NCBI GenBank assembly: GCA_042091695.1
Contig: JBELHA010000026.1
Coordinates: forward strand, 1 to 43,162
Direction of reading: 5' to 3'
DNA from: Flavicella sp042091695
GTDB lineage: Bacteria; Bacteroidota; Bacteroidia; Flavobacteriales; Flavobacteriaceae
Length of the DNA stretch: 43,162 nt
How positions within the stretch are numbered: position 1 is the first letter of the stretch; each line of letters opens with the position of its first letter. The translations under genes and the position numbers were made by a program. Under the pieces are notes generated by a model. That model searched no databases, was not told the origin of the DNA, and saw only the letters and a program-made list of their open reading frames with translations. Positions 7,109-13,708 of this stretch are shown piece by piece.

Positions 7109-9538
7109 TTAGAGTTTAACTTCAAAAGTAGCATAAAAATTCCTCGGTGCAGAAGGAATGATACCAGGTCCTGGATACCCCGTTGCCCTACGCGTAAAAT
7201 AATAGTTATTCATGACGTTGTTGATACCCGTTTCCAACTTAAAACGCTTGTATTTGTAAGAAAGTGAAAAGTCTACAATACCATAGGCCGGTAAAAGTCC
7301 TAAAATACCACTAGGATCACTTTCAGAAGTGGAATTTGTAGCATCTGTAAACTGTGACGACAAGTAGGTATATTGCAAACTTGTAAGTAGGTTTTTGTAA
7401 CCGAACTTGATCCCTGTTTTAATATTGACATCAGGTACAAATTCAACTTCCTTTCCATCCAATATTCCATTGGCTGAACTCAAGTATTGAGAACCTATAA
7501 AAGAAGTATTCACAAATAAAGATGCTAAAAAACGGTTGTCTTTTAGTAGAAAATTCGCAAGGTTAATATCAATAAGTGACTCGAGACCATAGATGGCTGC
7601 ATCCCCAACATTGGTACGTTTGGTTTTGACGCTATTGTCCGTAGTGTCTTCTTCTAAGACAAACCCAATACGATCGCTATAATTCAAATAAAATAGCCCA
7701 ACATCATAAGAAATATACTTTTTGTAAGTACCTCGCAGTCCAATATCTGCTGTATAGCCCATCTCATCGGATATATTAGGATCAATTTTATAGCTAGGAT
7801 TAATAATCGTAATATCAGCGAAGGTTACGGAACGGTAATTTTCAGACAGGTTAGCATATAATTCTAAGGAGTTGGTTGGTTTATAACTCAACCCCATACC
7901 CAATAATACAAAATTTCTTTGAAGGCGTTCAGAAGTAGTATCCGTTTGATCTTTAATCTCAGTGCCATTGTAAACTATGATATCGCGTAGAATACCATCT
8001 GCCTTAGTCAAAATAGATTCATAGCGAAAACCTGGAGTGATGGAAAATTTTGGAGAGAGGTAAAATATATGTTCCCCGAATACAGCATAATTCAAATTGG
8101 GATAGGTATTGGTTTGGTTGGTTACACTATCAAATCTATCGAATTGAAATCCAAAATCAGCATCTGAATTGGCAGAACCAGGTCCTTGATCAGCTGTATT
8201 GTAGGAATTGTAATATTTAGCTCCCAACATAAAAACAGCCTCTTTTTCTTGCAAGGTATACTTGTGTAAAAACCTTGTTTCAAATCCAAAATTATTGTAA
8301 GTACCACGAATCAATTCTCTATCTTCTAGGGGATCTGGAGTGACTATCCTCCTATCGCGAAAACCCAAAGCATCTCTTGAAGCGTTCAGACCAAAAGCAC
8401 TGAAAGTAAAATTGGTCTTGTCAGAAAATTGATGCTCAAATTTGAAGTTGTACAAAGCCCAGTTGACACGAAACCAGTTACGAGTTCGATTGGACTGGAA
8501 AGGATTTTCAGCAAACATACGATCATCCAAACCACCTGCTTGTTGTGCTAAATAGTTAAGGTAGGTAACTTCTGCACTAATTTTAGTCTTTTCAGAAAAA
8601 TCATATGCGAAATAACTGAATACATTTTGTGAGTCAAATCCAGAATTGGGGCGAAAACCGTCACCTGTCTTTGCATTGAAATAGGTATAGTAGCTAAACT
8701 TACCAAGCGTTCCACCAATACTTGTAAAATTAGTATACAGTCCATAGCTTCCTACTGTATTTCTAGTGATGAGTTCAACCTTCTTGTTTGGGTTAGGTTT
8801 TTTCATGATAAAATTGACCAAACCACCAAATTGAGTACCGTATTGTAGAGAGGCGGCACCTCTTATGATTTGTATTTCTTGTAAGCCTTCAGAAGCCGGT
8901 GCATAATAATTCTCAGGATAGCCCAGGACATCTGCACTGATATCATAACCGTTTTGACGGGTATTGAAATTAGAAGTTCGGTTGGGATCCAATCCTCTTC
9001 CTCCTATATTGAGTTGTAAACCAGCATCGTCATTTTGGTAGATATTGAGTCCTGCTACTTGACCGAAAATCTGACGTGCATTGTTTGAGGCTAAATTTGC
9101 CATAGATTGCGCTACTAATACAACTTCTGTCTTTTTTCCTGCATAAATAGCAGTACCTTCTACGTCTTTTAAGCGGGCCATTTCAAAGACTTTAGCTTTT
9201 CTGGCATTGATTGCTACTTCAGACAATTCCTCTGATATAGGCGAAAGTTCAATAGTAATTGGTGTGCTTAGAGAAGTCGCTACTTGTTTTTCTACAATTT
9301 TATAATTGTAGGAAAAAATAAAAAACCTTATTTCCTTAGTGTCAGAAAAAAACTCAAAATATCCATCTTTGTCAGACTTTGCTAGTAATTTAGAAGATTT
9401 TGAAAAAATTTCTGCTTCCTGTACTGGTAAATTAGTATTGCCATCCCTCAGATATCCATGTACATAATTTTGAGCACACAAGCTTTGTGAGAGCGATACT
9501 AACAGTATAGAAAGGTATAGAAATCGTAAAAAAGACAT
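7109..9538 (-). CDS. TonB-dependent outer membrane receptor (FecA-like)
   Basis: An 809-residue outer-membrane active-transport channel. Signal peptide to about A22 (SLCAQ); a carboxypeptidase-regulatory-like beta domain at about 25-100 (VHGYLRDGNTNLPVQEAEIF), as is common in Bacteroidota receptors; plug domain at about 125-255 with GQVAGLNIYQ, IGGRGLDPNR and IQIIRGAASLQYGTQFGGLVNF; then a 22-strand-type barrel ending FYATFEVKL. The plug and the barrel segments (ENYRSVTFADITI, ATGYPGPGIIPSAPRNFY) look like iron-siderophore or Fe-citrate receptors, but the ligand is an inference. It is the last gene of the minus set and is separated from imelysin 3 by a strong terminator, so full expression needs read-through or an unseen promoter. 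No TonB, ExbB or ExbD gene is in the window. Confidence 0.9.
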   Translation of the reverse strand: MSFLRFLYLSILLVSLSQSLCAQNYVHGYLRDGNTNLPVQEAEIFSKSSKLLAKSDKDGYFEFFSDTKEIRFFIFSYNYKIVEKQVATSLSTPITIELSPISEELSEVAINARKAKVFEMARLKDVEGTAIYAGKKTEVVLVAQSMANLASNNARQIFGQVAGLNIYQNDDAGLQLNIGGRGLDPNRTSNFNTRQNGYDISADVLGYPENYYAPASEGLQEIQIIRGAASLQYGTQFGGLVNFIMKKPNPNKKVELITRNTVGSYGLYTNFTSIGGTLGKFSYYTYFNAKTGDGFRPNSGFDSQNVFSYFAYDFSEKTKISAEVTYLNYLAQQAGGLDDRMFAENPFQSNRTRNWFRVNWALYNFKFEHQFSDKTNFTFSAFGLNASRDALGFRDRRIVTPDPLEDRELIRGTYNNFGFETRFLHKYTLQEKEAVFMLGAKYYNSYNTADQGPGSANSDADFGFQFDRFDSVTNQTNTYPNLNYAVFGEHIFYLSPKFSITPGFRYESILTKADGILRDIIVYNGTEIKDQTDTTSERLQRNFVLLGMGLSYKPTNSLELYANLSENYRSVTFADITIINPSYKIDPNISDEMGYTADIGLRGTYKKYISYDVGLFYLNYSDRIGFVLEEDTTDNSVKTKRTNVGDAAIYGLESLIDINLANFLLKDNRFLASLFVNTSFIGSQYLSSANGILDGKEVEFVPDVNIKTGIKFGYKNLLTSLQYTYLSSQFTDATNSTSESDPSGILGLLPAYGIVDFSLSYKYKRFKLETGINNVMNNYYFTRRATGYPGPGIIPSAPRNFYATFEVKL

Positions 9539-9575
9539 AAAGGAAAAAGTAAGCTTCTACTTAGGAGATAAAAAA

Positions 9576-9617
9576 CAATTAAAAAAAGATTCTCAATAAT
9601 CTATCGAGAATCTTTTT
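9576..9617 (-). terminator. Intrinsic terminator between imelysin 3 and TonB receptor genes
   Basis: A 12-bp perfect stem (9583-9594 with 9606-9617), an 11-base loop and a T-run in the minus-strand RNA. It lies 16 bases after the imelysin 3 stop and before the receptor start. Confidence 0.85.
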
Positions 9618-9632
9618 CTAAGATTTTAAAAA

Positions 9633-10715
9633 TCAATCGCCATCAGCGTCAGCATAATCAGAACTGATTTTAAAGGCAGCTAACATGTAAATTTTAAATT
9701 TTGGAACATTTTTTTGAATCGCATCATAGGTACGTAAAAACTCCAAATTATCTGTTGCGATCTGAGAGACAAAATTGTCTTGAACTTTTTCAATTTGCTG
9801 TCTTGCCAATTCAAAATTGTCAGTAATTTCTTTTGGTAGCTCTGTTTCGCTGTCCAAATGTTCTAAATAGGTTTTAAAACTTTCACCTGTTTGTTCGGTA
9901 CCGTATTTTTTTCCTAAAAAGAAATTTTCAGCAGCAGACATAGCTTCCAATAGTAAAACTTTAGAGACATCTTGTTTGTAATATGCTTCTACAAAATTAG
10001 GAAATGGTTTGCTACCAAAGTAACCGGCAGGAATTCCTACTTTATTGGCACGCAATCCTTTTTCATAATAGTAAACAAAGTCATTGGCCAATTTGTTCAA
10101 ACTAGAGGTTGCTGTATTTGTAGCATCGCTGACAAAAGCATCTCTATTGCTATTCCAATCGGCAATACATAGACTTGTATTTGAAAGTAATTCATCTACT
10201 AGCGCCCCTAGGTAAAGACGGTATTTGTCTGAGTCCCCTTCTAAAAGCCCCTCCTCTAAACCGTGTAACACGTAGTCTATTGCAGGAAAACCTTGACTCA
10301 AGTAAGAAGGTTCATTGGCTGCAGAAAAATCAAACATTCCATCCGCTATATTTTTATCTATTTGCGTGGTATTTGATTTGTATCCATTCATACGTTGGTT
10401 ATAGCTAATTTCTTCCGCTTTCCCTAAATCAAACATTTCTACATGTTGCCATAGTTTATAAGAGACCAACCACGCTGTATTGACAGCATCAAAGTTTTCT
10501 TGAGTTGGATCATTTACATACGTATCTGTAACAGTGTCAAAAACTTCCAAAGAAGCATAAAAAGCGTTGTAAGATGGTAGTATTATATTATCGGTCAGGT
10601 TTGTTAATACTTCTGTTCTGTTGTAAGAATCACTAACAACTCCCGTTCCTATATTCTCTTTACAAGCCGTAAAAAAAAGTGTTATTAAAACTAAATAAAA
10701 ATAAGTTCGTATCAT
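9633..10715 (-). CDS. Imelysin family lipoprotein 3, altered metal motif
   Basis: A 360-residue imelysin-like lipoprotein. The start is set at ATG 10715: from there K/R-poor but hydrophobic MIRTYFYLVLITLFFTAC gives a lipobox with C18, followed by KENIG. A longer reading from 10748 would run over the -7 element at 10727-10720. The GxHxxE position reads GFPAID (142-147), so both the His and the Glu are changed. The tail SSDYADADGD mirrors imelysin 2, and the region LWQHVEMFDLGK-EE aligns with imelysin 2 residues of the same spacing, so the two are close paralogues. The -7 element ends just 4 bases before ATG, so the mRNA is probably leaderless. Confidence 0.85.
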   Translation of the reverse strand: MIRTYFYLVLITLFFTACKENIGTGVVSDSYNRTEVLTNLTDNIILPSYNAFYASLEVFDTVTDTYVNDPTQENFDAVNTAWLVSYKLWQHVEMFDLGKAEEISYNQRMNGYKSNTTQIDKNIADGMFDFSAANEPSYLSQGFPAIDYVLHGLEEGLLEGDSDKYRLYLGALVDELLSNTSLCIADWNSNRDAFVSDATNTATSSLNKLANDFVYYYEKGLRANKVGIPAGYFGSKPFPNFVEAYYKQDVSKVLLLEAMSAAENFFLGKKYGTEQTGESFKTYLEHLDSETELPKEITDNFELARQQIEKVQDNFVSQIATDNLEFLRTYDAIQKNVPKFKIYMLAAFKISSDYADADGD

Positions 10716-10719
10716 AGTG

Positions 10720-10727
10720 CAAAAATA
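10720..10727 (-). promoter_or_regulatory. -7 element of imelysin 3, leaderless arrangement
   Basis: TATTTTTG on the minus strand is followed by 4 bases (CACT) and then ATG 10715. Transcription is expected to start at or next to the A of ATG. Confidence 0.6.
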
Positions 10728-10729
10728 AG

Positions 10730-10766
10730 AAAACTCAGTGATACACAAAAGTTACCACTGAGTTTT
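10730..10766 (-). terminator. Second terminator-like hairpin after the DUF4856 gene
   Basis: Perfect 11-bp arms at 10730-10740 and 10756-10766 (AAAACTCAGTG and its complement), a 15-base loop and a T-rich tail in the minus-strand RNA. The tail is the imelysin 3 promoter itself. Confidence 0.7.
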
Positions 10767-10771
10767 ATATT

Positions 10772-10797
10772 AAAAAAGTAAATTATTTTACTTTTTT
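10772..10797 (-). terminator. First terminator-like hairpin after the DUF4856 gene
   Basis: Perfect 11-bp arms at 10772-10782 and 10787-10797 around TTAT, overlapping the DUF4856 stop codon. The tail is A/T-rich and the stem has only two G-C pairs, so it is weaker than its neighbour at 10730-10766. Confidence 0.55.
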
Positions 10798-11902
10798 ATA
10801 ATTTAGCAGCAATATTAGTTGCCATTGCTTCTAACTCAGCATCTGATCTGTCCCAGAAACCGTTTCCTTCCAACAAATCAGCCAACATTACTTCTACTTC
10901 AGTATGTGTAAAGTAAGGTGTACCAGCAGCATCATGTGTAAACTGTAAACTAAAGATAAATCCGTACCCTTCAGACAGAGCGTGGAAGTAATCAGCAGAT
11001 AAATCATCTTTACCAGCAGCAGAATTCAAATAGTAAATTGCTTTGTTGATTACTACTTCAGAAATCTTTTCGCTAACGATTGCTGCTTGCGCGTCTCTTA
11101 CTACAGCGTTGTTAGCTACAATAGCAGCTCTTCCGTAGATAAAAGCTTCCATTACATCAGCATTATTTCCCTCGAAACCACTATCTGCAGTATCTTTAGC
11201 TAAGTATTTTTGTAATAAGATATCGTCTTCTTTGGCAACACCGTATACATATCCGTATCCTTCATCCCAGTGGTGCTCCATTGCAGTTGCATTAGAATCT
11301 TCGTTAGGATCACGTGTTACATTGTCAACAGCGTCACCGATTTTAGCATCGCTTAAGTATCCATTAGCAACCTGATCAACACACAAAGCTCCGATTAAAC
11401 CTTTCGCAAACGCTTGGTCCAATTCAACACCTTTAGCATTCAATTGACGTTTACCTCCTGACATACCAGCAACTCCAGCAGCAGCATCTGTTCCTAGTGC
11501 TGGAGCAACATTGTCTACATAGTCAACTAAAATATCTTCAAAATAAGAAACAACGCTAGCTTTTACTTCAGCAGATTGGTAGCCACCAACCTTGTTCCCT
11601 AATTTTCTACCAGTATCATTCAATGCTGCATCGGAAAAACCAGCTCCATTTAAAAACATATCTTCCAATTCTGATTTTGAAACGCCTGGGTTCTCAGACG
11701 CATCCAAAATACCAAAAATAGCACTGGCCATATTCAGACGAGTTGTTTGTCCTCCGTAACTTACTGTTGAGTTTCCGTCGACCTCAAATGTATAGGCGCT
11801 TGGTGCATTTATATCATCGATTGTGTTATCGTCATTGTCACAAGATGCAAAAAGAAACGTACTTACAGCAAGTACTCCTAAGTTTACTAATTTAAAATTC
11901 AT
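10796..11902 (-). CDS. DUF4856 domain lipoprotein, probably surface-exposed
   Basis: A 368-residue lipoprotein with a clear signal peptide ending in FASC (C20). The residues after the Cys are DNDDN, acid-rich as in surface-exported Bacteroidota lipoproteins. The rest matches what I recall of DUF4856: TYGG-like YGGQTTRLNM near residue 50, MFLNGAG, MEHHWDEGYGYVYG at about 208-221, AFIYGRAAIVANN and FHALSEGYGFIFSLQ. Two H/E-rich stretches (MEHHWDE; HALSEGYGF) could bind metal, but this is inference. The family recurs beside imelysins and TonB receptors. It is first of the minus set and has a promoter flanked by two identical Fur-like operators. Codon use and Ala richness resemble imelysin 1, suggesting strong expression. 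Confidence 0.85.
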   Translation of the reverse strand: MNFKLVNLGVLAVSTFLFASCDNDDNTIDDINAPSAYTFEVDGNSTVSYGGQTTRLNMASAIFGILDASENPGVSKSELEDMFLNGAGFSDAALNDTGRKLGNKVGGYQSAEVKASVVSYFEDILVDYVDNVAPALGTDAAAGVAGMSGGKRQLNAKGVELDQAFAKGLIGALCVDQVANGYLSDAKIGDAVDNVTRDPNEDSNATAMEHHWDEGYGYVYGVAKEDDILLQKYLAKDTADSGFEGNNADVMEAFIYGRAAIVANNAVVRDAQAAIVSEKISEVVINKAIYYLNSAAGKDDLSADYFHALSEGYGFIFSLQFTHDAAGTPYFTHTEVEVMLADLLEGNGFWDRSDAELEAMATNIAAKL

Positions 11903-11910
11903 TTTACTGT

Positions 11911-11933
11911 TTATTTAGATTTAATACAAATAA
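11911..11933. promoter_or_regulatory. Fur-like operator, downstream copy, DUF4856 promoter
   Basis: A 23-bp imperfect palindrome: arms TTATTTAGATT and AATACAAATAA around one T, 18 of 22 fixed positions of the locus consensus. It lies between the predicted transcription start (about 11937) and ATG 11902, and is identical to the copy at 11977-11999. Confidence 0.6.
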
Positions 11934-11943
11934 TATTTTGATG

Positions 11944-11951
11944 CAAATATA
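11944..11951 (-). promoter_or_regulatory. -7 element of DUF4856 gene
   Basis: TATATTTG on the minus strand is a perfect TAnnTTTG, placed between the two identical operator copies. Confidence 0.7.
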
Positions 11952-11976
11952 ACTAAGTATTTAAATAAAACAAGCT

Positions 11977-11999
11977 TTATTTAGATTTAATACAAATAA
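11977..11999. promoter_or_regulatory. Fur-like operator, upstream copy, DUF4856 promoter
   Basis: Identical to the 23 bases at 11911-11933 and 66 bases from them. It ends 25 bases before the -7 element, the same distance as at imelysin 1, and abuts the stop codon of mvaB. Confidence 0.6.
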
Positions 12000-12001
12000 A
12001 A

Positions 12002-12865
12002 TTAAAAGATAGTTGATGCGGCATTATAGGCGGACTCAAATGACATAGGACGCGTATTAGTAGTAGCCTTTGCAGCTGTAAAATAAGAAAGGAGTTTTTC
12101 GGTAGGCATGTTACCTATGAGTTCATCTTTGGCCATAGGGCAACCACCAAATCCTTGAATAGCACCATCAAAACGCAAACAACCTGAAGTATAAGCAGCA
12201 TTAACTTTTTCATACCAAGTAGCGTAACTAGTATGCAAGTGTGCACCAAATTCTACATTATTGTACATAGGTATGAGATTTGAAAACAAATAAGATATAG
12301 ATTCAGGTGTTGCACATCCAATAGTATCAGAAAGGGAAATGATCTCCACTCCCATCTGTATCAACTGTGCTGTCCATTTCGAAACAATTTCCACATTCCA
12401 TGGATCTCCATAAGGGTTACCAAATCCCATTGAGAGGTAACAGACTACTTTTTTTTCGGATTTTGATGCAATTGAAATAATTTCTTCAAGCACTTTAACT
12501 GACTCTGCCATAGTTTTTGCCGTATTCCGCATTTGGAAAATTTCGGAGATAGAAAAAGGAAAACCTAAGTATTGAATTTCATCAAAACTAGCGGCATCTT
12601 GTGCTCCTCTTGCATTGGCTACGATCGCCAATAATTTAGATCGAGAATCAGAAAGGTCTAATTTGGATAGTACAGCTGCGCTATCCCGCATTTGAGGAAT
12701 TGCCTTTGGTGATACAAAACTTCCAAAATCAATAGTGTCAAAACCAACATTCAAAAGGGAATTTATATACAGGACTTTTTTATCAGTTGGAATAAATGTT
12801 TTAATTCCCTGCATGGCATCACGAGGACATTCGATTATTTTGACAGTAGGAGTATCGGTTTTCAA
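12002..12865 (-). CDS. mvaB: Hydroxymethylglutaryl-CoA lyase
   Basis: A 287-residue TIM-barrel enzyme that splits HMG-CoA to acetyl-CoA and acetoacetate in leucine breakdown. Motifs: IIECPRDAMQG at 10-20 (E-x-P-R-D, with catalytic R15 and metal-binding D16), SMGFGNPYGDP, LSDTIGCATP, GAHLHTSY (metal-binding HxH) and GFGGCPMAKDELIGNM, which carries the active-site loop Cys. The start is TTG 12865: no ATG precedes the essential ECPRD motif in frame, and a stop lies 10 codons upstream. A one-mismatch -7 element (TATTTTTA) lies about 20 bases further up. It is probably expressed apart from the Cys-rich gene, which ends in a terminator. Confidence 0.85.
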   Translation of the reverse strand: MKTDTPTVKIIECPRDAMQGIKTFIPTDKKVLYINSLLNVGFDTIDFGSFVSPKAIPQMRDSAAVLSKLDLSDSRSKLLAIVANARGAQDAASFDEIQYLGFPFSISEIFQMRNTAKTMAESVKVLEEIISIASKSEKKVVCYLSMGFGNPYGDPWNVEIVSKWTAQLIQMGVEIISLSDTIGCATPESISYLFSNLIPMYNNVEFGAHLHTSYATWYEKVNAAYTSGCLRFDGAIQGFGGCPMAKDELIGNMPTEKLLSYFTAAKATTNTRPMSFESAYNAASTIF

Positions 12866-12884
12866 AAGAAACTGGTTTATATAC

Positions 12885-12929
12885 TAAAAATACTCAAGTC
12901 TATCTTTAAAAAAAAATAAACTTGAGTAT
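12885..12929 (-). terminator. Terminator of the Cys-rich gene
   Basis: Perfect 10-bp arms ATACTCAAGT at 12890-12899 and its complement at 12920-12929, with a 20-base T-rich loop and a short T-run in the minus-strand RNA. It starts 4 bases after the Cys-rich gene stop. Confidence 0.6.
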
Positions 12930-12932
12930 CAT

Positions 12933-13073
12933 TTAGATTTTGGGACAACGTTTGCAGTTTGTCTTGCCACTTTTCTTGTATTTCTTACAACATTTAGACT
13001 TCTTCTTTTTACCACAAGAAGTGCTACAATCTGCATCTGATACCAAACAAGGTGTCACCATCAGGGTATTCAT
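12933..13073 (-). CDS. Cys-rich basic peptide, 46 residues, unannotated
   Basis: A 46-residue protein with seven Cys (9, 16, 20, 28, 29, 40, 43) and a Lys-rich second half (GKKKKSKCCKKYKKSGK). The spacing C-x6-C-x3-C-x7-CC-x10-C-x2-C and the closing CKRCPKI suggest metal or Fe-S binding, or a disulfide-rich fold. There is no signal peptide, so it is probably cytoplasmic. From memory, similar small CCKKYKK proteins recur in flavobacteria without a known role. The gene has all its own signals: a perfect -7 element, flanking Fur-like operators, ATG 9 bases past the inner operator, and a terminator. It lies between ferritin and mvaB. It could be a metallothionein-like iron or copper buffer; that is inference. 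Confidence 0.7.
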   Translation of the reverse strand: MNTLMVTPCLVSDADCSTSCGKKKKSKCCKKYKKSGKTNCKRCPKI

Positions 13074-13108
13074 ATTTGCGCTTATTTAGAATAAATAAGC
13101 GCAAATAT
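13072..13108. promoter_or_regulatory. 37-bp perfect palindrome over the Cys-rich gene promoter
   Basis: Two 17-bp arms (13072-13088 and 13092-13108) are perfectly complementary around GAA. It contains GCGCTTATTTA on each side. The -7 element (minus strand 13109-13102) forms one end and the first two bases of the start codon the other. Its inner part, TTATTTA-GAA-TAAATAA at 13082-13098, is a contracted Fur-like half-site pair. Confidence 0.7.
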
Positions 13109-13109
13109 A
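13102..13109 (-). promoter_or_regulatory. -7 element of the Cys-rich gene
   Basis: TATATTTG on the minus strand, perfect TAnnTTTG, lying in the outer arm of the 37-bp palindrome. It gives a leader of about 22 bases. Confidence 0.65.
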
Positions 13110-13121
13110 GTAAAAAATTTA

Positions 13122-13144
13122 CTATTTAGAATGATTTTATTCTT
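13122..13144. promoter_or_regulatory. Fur-like operator upstream of the Cys-rich gene
   Basis: It holds TATTTAGAATGATT, 14 bases in a row that match the locus consensus, and a degenerate right half (15 of 22 overall). It overlaps the last codons and stop of the ferritin gene and lies 12 bases before the -7 element of the Cys-rich gene. Confidence 0.5.
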
Positions 13145-13640
13145 GCTCTGTAGCAGCAGCAATAGATGCAATATCTCTGTCAAACAAATAGTGTCCAGAT
13201 TTATCATCTCCAATAATGTTCAATTTATCAAGCAATGTACGGGCTGTAGATTCTTCTTCTAATTGCTCCGTAACATACCACTGCATGAAGTTATGCACGT
13301 TGTAATCATTCTTTTCTAAACAAACGTGAATGATTTTATTGATCTTTTCAGTCACGAAGATTTCGCTTTTCAAAAAGTGTTCGAACAACGAATTTAAAGA
13401 ATTGAATTCATCCAAAGGTTTGTCTAATGAAGGAATAATTACATTTCCTCCTCTTTCATTTACAAACTTTACCAATTTGGTCATGTGCGCTTTTTCTTCT
13501 TCAGATTGTGCATAGAAAAAATCTGCAACACCATTGTACCCCTTGTTGTCTGCCCAAGATGCCATGGCTAAGTAATGCATGGATGCACTTGCTTCGTATT
13601 TTATTTGATCGTTTAAAAGGGACTCTATTTCTTGTATCAT
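13137..13640 (-). CDS. ftnA: Ferritin (FtnA type)
   Basis: A 167-residue non-heme ferritin that oxidises Fe(II) and stores iron as a mineral in a 24-subunit cage. The ferroxidase residues line up with E. coli FtnA at one residue offset: E16, Y23, E49, H52, E93, Q126, E129. The four-helix pattern is complete and the C-terminal helix (YLFDRDIASIAAA) is present. The start is ATG 13640; a reading from 13664 would begin inside the -7 element (13669-13662). The gene stands alone between pyrD and the Cys-rich gene. A Fur-like half-site pair at 13709-13731 lies upstream of the -33 region, a place that would suit activation by metal-bound Fur. Confidence 0.95.
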   Translation of the reverse strand: MIQEIESLLNDQIKYEASASMHYLAMASWADNKGYNGVADFFYAQSEEEKAHMTKLVKFVNERGGNVIIPSLDKPLDEFNSLNSLFEHFLKSEIFVTEKINKIIHVCLEKNDYNVHNFMQWYVTEQLEEESTARTLLDKLNIIGDDKSGHYLFDRDIASIAAATEQE

Positions 13641-13661
13641 AATATTCAGGTTTTGTATATT

Positions 13662-13669
13662 CAAAATTA
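13662..13669 (-). promoter_or_regulatory. -7 element of the ferritin gene
   Basis: TAATTTTG on the minus strand fits TAnnTTTG, with a leader of about 16 bases to ATG 13640. It decides the ferritin start. Confidence 0.6.
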
Positions 13670-13708
13670 ATGAATATGATCAAGAATTAAAAGCACTCTT
13701 TAAGATTC

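Noticed and set aside
9633..10748. Longer imelysin 3 from ATG 10748
   Set aside because: The extra 11 residues would bury the lipoprotein signal, and the -7 element lies between the two ATGs.
13072..13108. The 37-bp palindrome as an intrinsic terminator of ferritin
   Set aside because: It has no T-run after the hairpin in the minus direction and overlaps a promoter and start codon; an operator fits better.
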